Assembly (NCBI GenBank): GCA_016192455.1
Contig: JACPUC010000003.1
Span: forward strand, 124,001 to 188,000
Reading direction: 5' to 3'
DNA from: Candidatus Tectimicrobiota bacterium
GTDB taxonomy: Bacteria; JACPUC01
Length of the DNA stretch: 64,000 bases
Shown here: piece after piece, positions 28,164 through 38,694 of the stretch
Layout: each line of letters opens with the position of its first letter
Position numbering within the stretch: position 1 is the stretch's first letter
Position numbers and translations under genes: made by a program
The notes under the pieces: generated by a model
Database searches by the model: none
Told to the model about the DNA's origin: nothing
The model's input: only the letters and a program-made list of their open reading frames with translations

Positions 28164-28193
28164 ATCTTATGACAAGGAGTGCTTTGACGTCAA
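28164..28193 (-). promoter_or_regulatory. Sigma70-type promoter for the UbiD/molybdenum hydroxylase set
   Basis: On the minus strand TTGACG (28193-28188), an 18-nt spacer and TAAGAT (28169-28164). It lies in a local AT-rich patch within the 480-nt gap between the acyl-CoA synthetase and UbiD genes. The start would be near 28157, leaving a leader of about 260 nt. The rest of the gap (28194-28382) shows no gene or clear terminator. Confidence 0.5.
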
Positions 28194-28382
28194 TGGCAGC
28201 GCCCGCCCGCGGCGCGCCGAGGGCGTCGTGGGGCGGTTCCGCCGGAGTGCGAGGCCAAGGCAGGCGGGGCGCGGCGCCAGCCGAACCCTGGCTGGACCTG
28301 CCCCCCTCCTGGGGTGGAGAGCCTGCTCACCTTCGCGCGGAGGGGCCGACTTGTCGGGGTCGCTCCAACTCCACAGCGACGC

Positions 28383-29993
28383 TCAGCGCACGCGCTCGCG
28401 CGCTTCGTTCTTGATCGCCTGGTCCTGGATGCTGCCGGGGCCGAACTTACGCAGCTTCACGCCGCCGGAGAGCCGCGGGAACTCCGTGAACAGGCAGAGC
28501 TCGTCGGGGAGCTTGTAGCGCGCCACGTGCTCGGCGAGGTACTGCCGCAGCTCGGCGAGGGTCGGCTTCTCCTCGCCCTTCGGCACGATGCAGGCGCAGA
28601 TGCTCTCCCCCAGCACCGGGTTCGGCGTTGAGACGACGCACACCTCCTTCACCTTCGGGTGCTTGTCGAGGAGGCTCTCCAGCTCGCTCGGGTAGATTTT
28701 CATGCCGCCGCGGTTCACCATCTCCTTCAGGCGGCCGGCGATGCGGTAGTGCTCCTCCTCGTCCGCCACCGCCACGTCGCCGGTATGCAGCCAGCCCTCC
28801 GCGTCGAGCTGGCGGGCGGTCTCCTCGGGGTTGCGCCAGTACTCCGTCAGCACGGCGTAGGAGCGCACGCAGAGCTCCCCCGGCTGCCCCGGCGGCAGCG
28901 TCGTGCCGGCCTCGTCGATGACCTTGAACTCGAACCCCTCGAGTGGCTTGCCGGCGGTGGTGGCGCGCATCTCCAGGCTGTCGTGGTCGTAGTCGCAGAC
29001 CAGCCCCTCGAAGGCTTCGGAGCACCCCCAGGAGCCGAGGTAGTGGCACCCCATGCGGTCGCAGGCGCGCTTGAACGTCTCCGCCGGCGGCACGGCGCCC
29101 GCCACGAACCCCGTCCGCAGGGAGCTGAGGTCATGGGCCGCGAAGTCGGGAACGTTCAGTTCCAGGATGAGATGGGCCGGGGCGACGTGCTGCACGGTGA
29201 CGCCATGCTCGGCCATCAAATGCAGCGCCTCGGCGGGCTGGAAACTTTGCTGCAGCACGCAGGAGGCGCCCGAGAAGAGGGCGGCGTTCAGCGTGCAGGT
29301 GCGGCCGAAGAGGTGGAAGAAGGGGAGGTGGCCGATGTAGACCTCGTTCTCCGTGCCGTGGTAGGAGTTCACCACCCCCACCACGTTCCGCACCATGTGG
29401 TAGTTCGTGTGCACCGCCGCTTTCGGCACCCCGGTGGTGCCTGAGGTGTGCTGCAGGAAGAGGACGTCCTTGCGAACATCCATGGTCACGGCGGGCGGCG
29501 TCGCTCCCTGGTGGCGCTCGAGGATGGCTGCCAGGTCCTCCTCCCGCGGCCCTTGCGGCGCCGGCAGGCCGTCGACGATGAGCTGCCGCAGCGAAGGGAC
29601 CTGCCGCCGCAGCTCCCGCACCATGCCCAGGAAGTCGAATCCGGCCACCTCGCGGGGGAGGAACATGGTCGTCGGCTGGGTGTTGCGCAGCACGAAGAGG
29701 AGGTCGCTGTGACGGAAGGCCGGGTTGGTCCAGACGATGACGGCGCCCGCCTTCACGCATCCCAGGTAGCTCGCCACCATCTCGGGGGTGTTGAGCAGCG
29801 CCACCGCCACGCGGTCTCCTTTCTTCACCCCCCGCTCGGCCAGGCCGACCGCCACGGCATCGGCCATGCCGAGAAGGTCTCGGTAGGTGACGCGCCGCTC
29901 GCCGGCAATGAGCGCAACTTTCTCGGGCAGCCGCCGGGCGCTGAGCTCGACGGCCTGCGCCACGGTGAGGTTTTCAACATCCCGCAGTTCCAT
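28383..29993 (-). CDS. Acyl-CoA synthetase (AMP-forming), fatty/aromatic acid type
   Basis: ATG at 29993 (MELRDV) with GGAGGAGG 6 nt upstream. The 536-residue adenylate-forming enzyme has the phosphate loop HTSGTTGVPK at 182-191, then GSWGCSEAF, the hinge region GWLHTGDVAVADEEEHYRIAG and the C-terminal VNRGGMKIYPSELE. The catalytic lysine region reads LSGGVKLRKF. It activates a carboxylic acid to its CoA thioester with release of AMP and pyrophosphate. The substrate is not readable. It is a different family branch from the PaaK-like ligase at 7878. It lies downstream of the SDR gene on the same strand. Confidence 0.9.
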   Translation of the reverse strand: MELRDVENLTVAQAVELSARRLPEKVALIAGERRVTYRDLLGMADAVAVGLAERGVKKGDRVAVALLNTPEMVASYLGCVKAGAVIVWTNPAFRHSDLLFVLRNTQPTTMFLPREVAGFDFLGMVRELRRQVPSLRQLIVDGLPAPQGPREEDLAAILERHQGATPPAVTMDVRKDVLFLQHTSGTTGVPKAAVHTNYHMVRNVVGVVNSYHGTENEVYIGHLPFFHLFGRTCTLNAALFSGASCVLQQSFQPAEALHLMAEHGVTVQHVAPAHLILELNVPDFAAHDLSSLRTGFVAGAVPPAETFKRACDRMGCHYLGSWGCSEAFEGLVCDYDHDSLEMRATTAGKPLEGFEFKVIDEAGTTLPPGQPGELCVRSYAVLTEYWRNPEETARQLDAEGWLHTGDVAVADEEEHYRIAGRLKEMVNRGGMKIYPSELESLLDKHPKVKEVCVVSTPNPVLGESICACIVPKGEEKPTLAELRQYLAEHVARYKLPDELCLFTEFPRLSGGVKLRKFGPGSIQDQAIKNEARERVR

Positions 29994-30160
29994 TCTCATC
30001 CTCCTCCAACGCCGCATCCCTCACGAGCACGCAGCTCCGCGCACTCAGCGCCCGCCCGCCGTCGCGCCCCGGCAGGAGGCCGAGGCGGCGCCGCCCTTCG
30101 CGGCCTCCCCGGCGTTGCGCGCCGCGCGTCCCCCCGCCTCTCCGTCCTTGCCAACGTTTC

Positions 30161-30907
30161 TCAGTTGAACGACATCCCCCCATTGACCTGCAGACACTGC
30201 CCGGTGACGAACGCCGCGTCCTCGGAGCAGAGGAAGACGATGGCGCCGGTGAGGTCCTCCGGCATCTGCTTGCGCTTGATGCACTGCTCATCGATGCGCT
30301 TCTGGAACCACTCCTCGGCGTAGGCATTGCGCACGGTGGCGGTCTGCGTCAGACCGGGGGCGACGCAGTTCACGGTGATGCCGTACGGCCCGAACTCCTT
30401 CGCCATGGCGCGCGTCAAGCCGATCACGCCGCCCTTGCTGGCGATGTAGTGCGCCAGGCGCGGCGACCCCGACCAGAACGTGCTGGAGGCGATGGTGACG
30501 ATGCTGCCGCGCCGCTGCTCCTTCATGCGCGGCACCACCGCCTTGCAGCAGAGGAAGGTGCCGGTGAGGTTGACGTTCAGGACGCGCTGCCAGTCATCGA
30601 GGGTGATCTTCTCCCACTCGGTGAGGGGGTAGATGCCGGCGTTGCAGACCAGGGCGTCGATGCGGCCGAAGCGCTTCACCGCCACGTCCGCCATGCGCCG
30701 GGTCTCCTCCGGCGAGCTCACATCGACGCGCTCCGCCGCGGCCTTGCCGCCGGCGGCCTGCAGCTCCTCGGCAAGCCGCCGCCCCGCCTCGCCGTCGATG
30801 TCGGCGACGAGGACGGCGGCCCCTTCCTTCACGCAGCGCCGGGCATACGCCTCGCCGATGCCGTGGGCCGCCCCGGTGATGATGACGACGCGATCCTTCA
30901 GCTTCAT
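30161..30907 (-). CDS. Short-chain dehydrogenase/reductase (classical SDR, FabG-like)
   Basis: ATG at 30907, with AGGAGG and GAGGAA upstream. The 248-residue Rossmann protein has TGAAHGIGEA at 11-20, DIDG near 37 with an Asp that favours NAD(H), the NAG motif at 89-91 and the catalytic Ser141/142-Tyr154-Lys158 set. It ends with the FabG-like CLQVNGGMSFN. It oxidises or reduces a hydroxyl/keto group, plausibly on the CoA ester formed by the ligase next to it. General FabG function in fatty acid synthesis cannot be excluded but no fab genes are nearby. Confidence 0.9.
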   Translation of the reverse strand: MKLKDRVVIITGAAHGIGEAYARRCVKEGAAVLVADIDGEAGRRLAEELQAAGGKAAAERVDVSSPEETRRMADVAVKRFGRIDALVCNAGIYPLTEWEKITLDDWQRVLNVNLTGTFLCCKAVVPRMKEQRRGSIVTIASSTFWSGSPRLAHYIASKGGVIGLTRAMAKEFGPYGITVNCVAPGLTQTATVRNAYAEEWFQKRIDEQCIKRKQMPEDLTGAIVFLCSEDAAFVTGQCLQVNGGMSFN

Positions 30908-31139
30908 GGTTCCTCTGCCTCCTGGGTTGGGGGTCGCCGCTGCCGCCCTGCCACCCCGCGGCCAGGCGGGCGCGGCGGCGCCTCCACACCCCTCGCCCCG
31001 TCCTCCCCTGGCCTCTCGCCCGGGGACGGCTGCCATGCGGCCGGGAGAGGAGCCGCGAATGCCCCCGCCCTACCCCTCGAGCCGCTCGCCCGCGGCCGGG
31101 AATCCGCCCCGGGTTCTCTCTTGGCGCGGCAAGGCTTCT

Positions 31140-31167
31140 AGTGTACCATCATTTTGACCCACGGGAA
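31140..31167 (-). promoter_or_regulatory. Possible promoter for the SDR/ligase genes
   Basis: Minus-strand TTCCCG (31167-31162), 16-nt spacer, TACACT (31145-31140). The -10 is a 4/6 match and lies in one of the few AT-rich patches of the 447-nt gap between the divergent SDR and RodZ-like genes. Confidence 0.35.
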
Positions 31168-31285
31168 GCCTACCGCCGTGGTGCCGCGCGCTCACGCCAC
31201 GTCGCGGCAGGCGCCAGGGGCCTGAGCAGGCCGCCCGCGCGGGCGCCGGGCCCTGCCGGCGCAGCCGCGGCGGCGAGGGAAAGCC

Positions 31286-31314
31286 TGGGCAGTTTTCCAG
31301 TGGTGAGGTATAGC
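31286..31314 (+). promoter_or_regulatory. Sigma70-type promoter for the RodZ-like/aroE genes
   Basis: TGGGCA, a 17-nt spacer, TATAGC. The expected start is near 31321, 34 nt before the ATG at 31355. It lies at the head of a 25-kb run of plus-strand genes. Confidence 0.5.
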
Positions 31315-31354
31315 ACAGGTTTCGTCCGACGAGTACCTCACGTAGGGCAGCAGC

Positions 31355-32293
31355 ATGTCCACTTTAGGGAGAACCCTGCGACAGGCCAGGGAAGAGAAAG
31401 GGCTGACCCTCGAGAACGTTGCCGAGAAGACCAACATCAACCGGCGCTACCTGGAAGCGCTCGAGAGCGGACGGTTCGACCTCCTGCCGGGGGGTCCCTT
31501 TATCCGCGGTTTTCTGCGCGCCTACGTGCAGCTCGTGCACCTCAACTACGACGAGGTGATCTCGCTCTACCTGGATGAGACGGCGCCCAAGCCGCCGCTG
31601 GAGGAGACGCCGGCGCCGCCGCCGGAGCCGGCGCCGCCGACAGCCGCTCCGCCGCGCGGCATGCCGCGGCGGGCGCTTCTCGCGGTCGGCATCGTCATCA
31701 TCCTGGGGCTTGGCGCCGTGGCGGGATGGCGCCTGGGGCTGGACCTGGCGGCGCGGCAGTTTTTCCAACTCGGCTCCGTGCCTGCGCCCGAGCCCCGGCG
31801 GCCCGTCAGTCCGCAAGCGCCTGAACCCACCTTGCAGCGTCTCGGGCCGGCGCTGCCGGGGCAGGAGCCCAGCCTGTGGCCGCAGGCGCCGAGCGCGCAG
31901 GAGCGCTCGACCTCCGATCACCTCAGCGGCGCCCCCGCCGGAGCAGGCGCCAGCGGCAACGCCGGCCAGATGCCGGGGGCTGCAGCGGCGCTCGCCGCCC
32001 CGCGTGGCGCGTCGCGTCCAGGGCCGTCGCCGCGCTTCACCCTGCGGGTGCGCAGCGCCCGGACGAACTGGATGCGCCTGAGCATCGACGGGCGCGTCTC
32101 CGAGGACATCACCATGACGCCCGGCGAGGAGTACCGCTGGCAGGCCGCCGAAAGCTTCCTCCTCACCATCGGCAACGCCAGGGCGGCGGAGGTCTACCTT
32201 AACAATGTGCGGCTGATGCTGCCGGTCACCCAGGACAACGTCCTGCGCGATTTTCATGTCGATGCGGGGAGTCTGCGTCAGCATCGGCAGTAG
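31355..32293 (+). CDS. RodZ-like HTH membrane protein
   Basis: The 312-residue protein has an N-terminal helix-turn-helix of the RodZ type (LGRTLRQAREEKGLTLENVA, residues 4-23, and the PGGPFIRGFLRAY region), a proline-rich linker at 78-100, one membrane segment at about 104-124 and a proline/alanine-rich extracytoplasmic stretch. A C-terminal DUF4115 domain lies near 225-305. RodZ anchors MreB to the inner membrane and sets cell shape. Here it heads genes for shikimate dehydrogenase and pilus proteins, a placement that does not itself imply function. Upstream ribosome site is weak (TAGGGCAG). Confidence 0.82.
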   Translation: MSTLGRTLRQAREEKGLTLENVAEKTNINRRYLEALESGRFDLLPGGPFIRGFLRAYVQLVHLNYDEVISLYLDETAPKPPLEETPAPPPEPAPPTAAPPRGMPRRALLAVGIVIILGLGAVAGWRLGLDLAARQFFQLGSVPAPEPRRPVSPQAPEPTLQRLGPALPGQEPSLWPQAPSAQERSTSDHLSGAPAGAGASGNAGQMPGAAAALAAPRGASRPGPSPRFTLRVRSARTNWMRLSIDGRVSEDITMTPGEEYRWQAAESFLLTIGNARAAEVYLNNVRLMLPVTQDNVLRDFHVDAGSLRQHRQ

Positions 32294-32398
32294 GCGAGCG
32301 CCCGCCGGCGTCCCCTCGCCGCCGTCGGCGCGGCGGTGGAGGAGCGGGCGCGGGCGGCATCTCCTTGGTTGCGGCGGGGTCGGGGAGGAAGGACCAGG

Positions 32399-33271
32399 AT
32401 GGCGCAGCCGCGGGTTCTGGCCGTGCTTGGGCAGCCCATCGAGCACTCCCTGTCGCCGCTCATGCACAACACGGCGATTCAGGCCCTGGGGCTGGCCTAC
32501 GTCTACGTCGCCTTCGAGGTCGCCCCGGCGGACCTGGCCGAGGCGGTGGCCGGCTTGCGCGCCCTCGGCGTGCGCGGCTACAACCTCACCATCCCGCACA
32601 AGGAGCGCGTTCTCCCGTACCTCCAGGAGCTCACCGAGGAGGCGCGGCTGATCGGCGCGGTGAACACCGTGCGGCTCGACGGCCAGCGGCTCATCGGGCA
32701 TAACACCGATGGGGTCGGGCTGCTGGCGGCGCTGCGGCGGGACGGCGGCATCGATCCCGCCGGCAAGCGCTGCGTGGTGCTCGGCGCCGGCGGCGCGGCG
32801 CGCGCCGTGGTCGTGCAGTTGGCCCTGGCGGGCGCCGCCGAGATTCTCATCGCCAACCGCACGCCGGAGCGCGCCGCAGCCCTCGCCAGCCACGTCGCGG
32901 CGAACGTGGGAGGCGTGGCGCTGGCGGCGCTCCCCCTGGACGGCGAGAGGCTGCGGCAGCCGCTGGCGCGGGCGGACCTGGTCATCAACGCCACCTCGGT
33001 CGGCATGGGGGATGACGCCGCCAGCCCCCTGCCCGCCGACGTGTTGAGCGACCGGCACTTCGTCTGCGATCTCATTTACCGCCCGCCGCAGACGCGCCTG
33101 CTGCGCCAAGCGCGCCAGCGCGGCGCGCGCGTGCTGAACGGACTCGGCATGCTTCTCTACCAGGGCGCCGCCGCCTTCCAGTGGTGGACCGGAGAGCCGT
33201 TCCCGGTGGAGCAGGTGCGGCGCGCCTTGCTGGAGCACCTGGCGGCGGGAGACGAGGAGGCTCGATCCTGA
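32399..33271 (+). CDS. aroE: Shikimate dehydrogenase
   Basis: ATG at 32399 behind GGGGAGGAAGGACC. The 290-residue enzyme reduces 3-dehydroshikimate to shikimate with NADPH in chorismate synthesis. It has the substrate motif GQPIEHSLSPLMHN at the N-terminus, catalytic Lys68 in TIPHKE and Asp104 in NTDG, the nucleotide loop GAGGAARA and NRT, and the C-terminal DLIYRPPQTRLL and NGLGMLLYQGAAAF. Full length. It lies 105 nt after the RodZ-like gene and 161 nt before pilC. Confidence 0.96.
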   Translation: MAQPRVLAVLGQPIEHSLSPLMHNTAIQALGLAYVYVAFEVAPADLAEAVAGLRALGVRGYNLTIPHKERVLPYLQELTEEARLIGAVNTVRLDGQRLIGHNTDGVGLLAALRRDGGIDPAGKRCVVLGAGGAARAVVVQLALAGAAEILIANRTPERAAALASHVAANVGGVALAALPLDGERLRQPLARADLVINATSVGMGDDAASPLPADVLSDRHFVCDLIYRPPQTRLLRQARQRGARVLNGLGMLLYQGAAAFQWWTGEPFPVEQVRRALLEHLAAGDEEARS

Positions 33272-33432
33272 CGCTCCACGCCTTTCCGCCCTGCCGCGAC
33301 CCCGGCACGGCTCTGGCCCGAGTGAGCTGCGTGGTCAGGGTGCTAGAGGCGGGGTGGGCGACGCGTCAATTGTGAAGGGAACCGCGGGCTCTCCTTCGGA
33401 ATTGCAGCCACTCCTGAGGAATGGGACAGGCC

Positions 33433-34647
33433 ATGGCAACATTCGTGTGGACAGGCAGGCTCGGCGGCGGTGATGTGCAGACCGGCGAGATCGAAGCGGC
33501 GAGCCGCACGGTCGCCACCGCGCTGCTGCGACGCCAGCGCGTCGCCGTGCAAACGCTGAAACCGAAGACGAAGCCGCTCAACATCAAGATTCCCGGCCTC
33601 GGCGGCGACAAGGTCACGGACCACGACATCGTCATCCTCACGCGCCAGTTCGCCACCATGATCGACGCCGGCTTGCCCCTGGTAACGATCCTCGACATCC
33701 TGGGCAAGCAGAGCGAGAACAAGCTGCTCGCCGGGACCATCCTGAAGATCAAGGCCGACGTGGAAGGCGGCGCGAGTTACGGCGACGCCCTGCGCAAGTT
33801 CCCGCAGATTTTCGACAACCTCTACGTCAACATGGTCGATGCGGGGGAGACCGGCGGCATCCTCGACACGATCCTCTTCCGCCTCTCCGCCTACCTCGAG
33901 AAGAACGCGGCACTGAAGAAGAAGATCAAGTCCGCTCTCGTCTACCCTATCGCCATCGTGGGGGTGGCCGTCTTGGTGGTGGTCTTCCTGCTCATCTTCG
34001 TCATCCCCACCTTCGGCAAGATGTTCTCCGACGCCGGCCAAAAGCTGCCGCTGCCGACCGCGATCGTCCTTGGCGCCAGCGATATCACGATGAGCTACGG
34101 CTACCTGGTGATCCCGCCGATCGTCGGGGTGGTGATCGCCTTCAAGCGCTACTACAAAACCAAGGCGGGCCACCGCAAGATCGATGGGCTGACGCTGAAG
34201 CTGCCGGTGTTCGGCCTGTTGCTGCGCAAGGTGGCGGTGTCGAAGTTCACGCGCACCCTCGGCACCCTCATCAGCAGCGGCGTGCCGATCATCGAGGCCC
34301 TGGGGATCACGGCGCGCATCGCCGGCAACCTCGTGGTGCAGGAGGCGATCGAGACGACGATCACCAGCATCAAGCAGGGGGAAACGATCAGCAAGCCCCT
34401 CGGGCAGACGCAGATCTTCCCCCCCATGGTGATTCAGATGATCCAGGTGGGGGAAACCTCGGGGGCCTTGGACACCATGCTCGGCAAGATCGCCGACTTC
34501 TACGACGAGGAGGTGGACAGCACCGTCGGCGCCCTCACCGAGCTGCTCGAACCGATGCTCATGGTCTTCCTTGGCACCGTCGTAGGGTTCATCGTCGTCG
34601 CCATGTACCTGCCGATCTTCAACATGGCGAGCACCCTGGGGAGCTAG
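33433..34647 (+). CDS. pilC: Type IV pilus inner-membrane platform protein
   Basis: The second ATG (33433, MATFVWTG) is chosen because it matches the usual PilC start; the ATG at 33421 lies too close to its GAGGA. The 404-residue protein has two T2SSF domains (about 70-190 and 273-395) with the typical RQFATMIDAGLPLV and FTRTLGTLISSGVPIIEAL segments and three membrane helices. It is the platform on which assembly and retraction ATPases act. Neither pilB nor pilT lies between aroE and pilC or elsewhere in the window. Confidence 0.95.
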   Translation: MATFVWTGRLGGGDVQTGEIEAASRTVATALLRRQRVAVQTLKPKTKPLNIKIPGLGGDKVTDHDIVILTRQFATMIDAGLPLVTILDILGKQSENKLLAGTILKIKADVEGGASYGDALRKFPQIFDNLYVNMVDAGETGGILDTILFRLSAYLEKNAALKKKIKSALVYPIAIVGVAVLVVVFLLIFVIPTFGKMFSDAGQKLPLPTAIVLGASDITMSYGYLVIPPIVGVVIAFKRYYKTKAGHRKIDGLTLKLPVFGLLLRKVAVSKFTRTLGTLISSGVPIIEALGITARIAGNLVVQEAIETTITSIKQGETISKPLGQTQIFPPMVIQMIQVGETSGALDTMLGKIADFYDEEVDSTVGALTELLEPMLMVFLGTVVGFIVVAMYLPIFNMASTLGS

Positions 34648-34675
34648 GCCCGGCGGCGGGAAAGGTGGCGGCGCG

Positions 34676-36526
34676 GTGGTGAGTGCAGGCTCGGAACAAG
34701 CGCGAGACGCGGTGATGACGCCTCCGCGGACGCCGCGACGAAGATTGCCGGCAAGCCTCCGCACCATCATCGTGCTGCGGCTCCTCCTGGCGAGCGGCGT
34801 CCTCGGCGCGGTGACGCTGGCCGAGGCGAGCTTCGCCGCCTGGCCGGAGACGGGCGCGCTTCGCCTCCTCATCTCGCTCGCCTACGCCGTGAGCCTGCTC
34901 ACCTACCTGGTGTGGCGCCTGCTGGGCGACCACCCGGCGCTGCCGCCCGCCCAGTTCGCCGCTGATGTCGTCATCATCAGCGGCATCGTCCTGCTGACGG
35001 ACGGCCTGCAGAGCCCCTTCACCTTCCTCTACATCCTCCCCATCATCGGCGCCGGCATGACGCTGCCGCGGCGCATCAGCCAGGCCACCGCCGCGCTCGC
35101 CAGCCTGGGGTATATCGGCGCCGCCTTGAAACTGCCCCTCCTCGGCGCCGCAGGACCGAGCGGCTGGCTCAGCCGCACCATGGCGGGCATCACCGCCGAG
35201 CGGTCGTACCTGCTCTTCTTCCATCTCAGCGCCTTCTTCCTCGTCGCCTTCCTGGGCAGCCACCTCGCCGAGAAACTGAAGGCCCAGCGCCGCGAACTCC
35301 AGGAGACGAGCGACTCCCTGGAAGAACTGCAGGAGCTGCACACGCGCCTCGTCACGAGCATGCGCGTGGGACTCTTCACCTGCGATTGCGACGGCCGCGT
35401 CACCTCCCTCAACCAGGCGGCGGCAACCCTCCTCGGCCACTCCTGGCCACAGGTCCGCGGCCAGAGCTGCGCCACCCTCTTCCCGGGGTTTCCGATCAAG
35501 GACTTCCTGGAAACCCTCTGCGGCCCAGGCGCGGCGGCGACGCCGGCGCAGGCGGCCGCCGGGCGCTTCGTCGAGGGGGAGTTCGAGCACCGAGGGGGGG
35601 CCACCATCAACCTGACCATGAGCCTCTCCCCCCTCCTCCCACCCGGCGGCCACTGCGCCGGCATGGTGGGCATCTTCCAGGAGAGCACCGAGCTGCACAC
35701 GATGCGCCAGCGCCTGGAACGCGCGGACCGGCTGGCGGCCGTCGGGCGCCTGGCGGCGGGCATTGCGCACGAGATCCGCAACCCGTTGGCGTCGCTGAGC
35801 GGCGCGCTCCAGGTGCTGCGCGGCGAGGTGGACCTCGATGCCACGAATGCCCGCCTGCTGGATATCGCCCTGCGCGAGGCCAACCGCCTCAGCACCACGA
35901 TCACCGAATTCCTCACCTATGCCCGCCCGCAGGCGCCGGAACCGCAGCCGTTCGACCTCAACATCCTCGTCAAGGAGACCCTGGAGCTGCTCAGCAACAG
36001 CCCGCAGTACCATCCGGAAATCAGCATCGAGATGGCCTGCGCCCCCCAGCCGGTGGTCGCCGAGGTCGACCTGCACCAACTGCGCCAGGTGCTCTGGAAC
36101 CTCTGCCTGAACGCCTTGCAGGCATTTCCCGCGGAGGGGGGGATGCTGCGCGTCAGCACCGGCGCGAGCGGCGCCGGCGTCGAGGCGGGGCAGACGAGCG
36201 CCGCCCCCCTCGCCCCGGCGCTCCAGGCGCGCGGCGCGCTGGCTGATCCCTACGTCACCTTGACGATCGCGGATACCGGGGTAGGCATTCCGCACGACCT
36301 CCAGCAGCAGGTCTTCGAGCCGTTCTTCAGCACGAAGAGGTATGGCAGCGGCCTGGGGCTGGCCGTCGTGCATCAGATCGTCACCGCGCACCACGGTGAG
36401 ATTTACCTCGACAGCAAGCCCGGCCGGGGCACGCGGTTCCGGATCGTGCTGCCGGCGCGGGCCCCGGCGGGCCTCGGCGCGGCGGGGCCGGCGCCGGCGA
36501 GGGATCGGCGCGCCGCACAGCCTTGA
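34676..36526 (+). CDS. pilS: Pilus-type sensor histidine kinase
   Basis: GTG at 34676 (with GGGAAAGGTGG upstream) or ATG at 34715 are possible starts. The 616-residue protein has about six N-terminal membrane helices (28-200), a coiled-coil, a PAS domain near 222-340, HisKA with phosphoacceptor His365 in AHEIRNP, and an ATPase domain with N box LWNLCLNALQAFP, DTGVGIPHDL and GSGLGLAVVHQIV. It is followed by an NtrC-type regulator, the PilS-PilR arrangement that senses pilin level and controls pilA transcription. An alanine/proline-rich tail closes the protein. Confidence 0.92.
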   Translation: MVSAGSEQARDAVMTPPRTPRRRLPASLRTIIVLRLLLASGVLGAVTLAEASFAAWPETGALRLLISLAYAVSLLTYLVWRLLGDHPALPPAQFAADVVIISGIVLLTDGLQSPFTFLYILPIIGAGMTLPRRISQATAALASLGYIGAALKLPLLGAAGPSGWLSRTMAGITAERSYLLFFHLSAFFLVAFLGSHLAEKLKAQRRELQETSDSLEELQELHTRLVTSMRVGLFTCDCDGRVTSLNQAAATLLGHSWPQVRGQSCATLFPGFPIKDFLETLCGPGAAATPAQAAAGRFVEGEFEHRGGATINLTMSLSPLLPPGGHCAGMVGIFQESTELHTMRQRLERADRLAAVGRLAAGIAHEIRNPLASLSGALQVLRGEVDLDATNARLLDIALREANRLSTTITEFLTYARPQAPEPQPFDLNILVKETLELLSNSPQYHPEISIEMACAPQPVVAEVDLHQLRQVLWNLCLNALQAFPAEGGMLRVSTGASGAGVEAGQTSAAPLAPALQARGALADPYVTLTIADTGVGIPHDLQQQVFEPFFSTKRYGSGLGLAVVHQIVTAHHGEIYLDSKPGRGTRFRIVLPARAPAGLGAAGPAPARDRRAAQP

Positions 36527-36632
36527 GGCACGGGTTGCCCCAGGGTAGGGAGCGGGCGAGCCCGCCCGCCGCCCGGCGGCTCCTCGCCGCGAAGGAGCGC
36601 GCGCCTCTCCAGTCGTTGCGAAAGCAGAGCCG

Positions 36633-38000
<1,368 letters not shown>

Positions 38001-38003
<3 letters not shown>

Positions 38004-38160
38004 TGTTGCGTCTCACAACGTCGCTGAAAATTTGCCGCGCAACGGCCTACATTTTTTCTCGGGAACCCTCGCTCCCCCACCCCCCCAGTCCCCGTGAGCT
38101 GCGCCGCGGCTCGCGTAGCTGGGGTGCGCGAAGGGACAAGGCCCCTCGCAGAAATTCATG
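38001..38160 (+). repeat. Dispersed intergenic repeat, copy F (without palindrome core)
   Basis: Starts TAGTGTTGCGTCTCACAA, where TAG is the pilR stop, matching the start of copies A and B. It keeps the tail hairpin GCGAAGGGACAAGG and CCCCTCGCAGA, also seen in copy B, but the 28-nt palindrome between the two is replaced by unrelated sequence. Confidence 0.65.
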
Positions 38161-38694
38161 ATGTAACTTACACCACAGGAGAGTGCCGGGGATGCGCCGC
38201 CGCGCCCGGCCAGAAGCCGCCGCCGCCCCTCGCCGCGCGGGCGCTGGCGCGCAACGTCAAGCTGCAAACCCAGGCCCCGCGGAGGACCGCCGCCGGGAAT
38301 TCCGCTGGAATCTGCGCGCACCCCTTGCGGGAAGTCCTCCTGAGTGCCTACCTTGAGCACGAGCAGCGAACCGGGGAGCGATCCCGGGGTTCCGCGCCCA
38401 GCGGTGCGTTTCGTTCGCAGACCTTCGCCGGGGCGTCCCATGAGGGGTGGTCTGCGTTTGCCGCTTTCCCTTCGCTGTCGCGCCGCGGCGAAGGCAGGCG
38501 CGCGGGAGGCGGGAGCCCGAAGACCCCGGCATGCCTCGCGGCGCGGAGCGAGACCCCCTGCCGGTCCTCCCCGGCGGGTGGACGTTTGCCTGCTCGCCAC
38601 CTCCCCCTTGAGGCTGCGACCGACGCGCGGCAGGGAGCCGCGAGGCCGCCTGGGCCTGTCCGCCGGGGACGCGCAGCCGTGAGAGTTCTGATCG
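38161..38694 (+). other. Long gap before mfd with no recognised gene
   Basis: About 530 nt with open frames on both strands, all with arginine/alanine-rich, false-looking translations. A hairpin with GAACC/GGTTC arms is seen at about 38368-38393. No promoter-like pair, T-run or tRNA is evident. It may contain remnants of a lost gene such as a pilin, but nothing supports that directly. Confidence 0.35.

Noticed and set aside
28090-28631. Plus-strand frames in the gap before and over the acyl-CoA synthetase gene
   Set aside because: Arg/Ser/Ala-rich translations without ribosome sites, overlapping the antisense of the synthetase gene.
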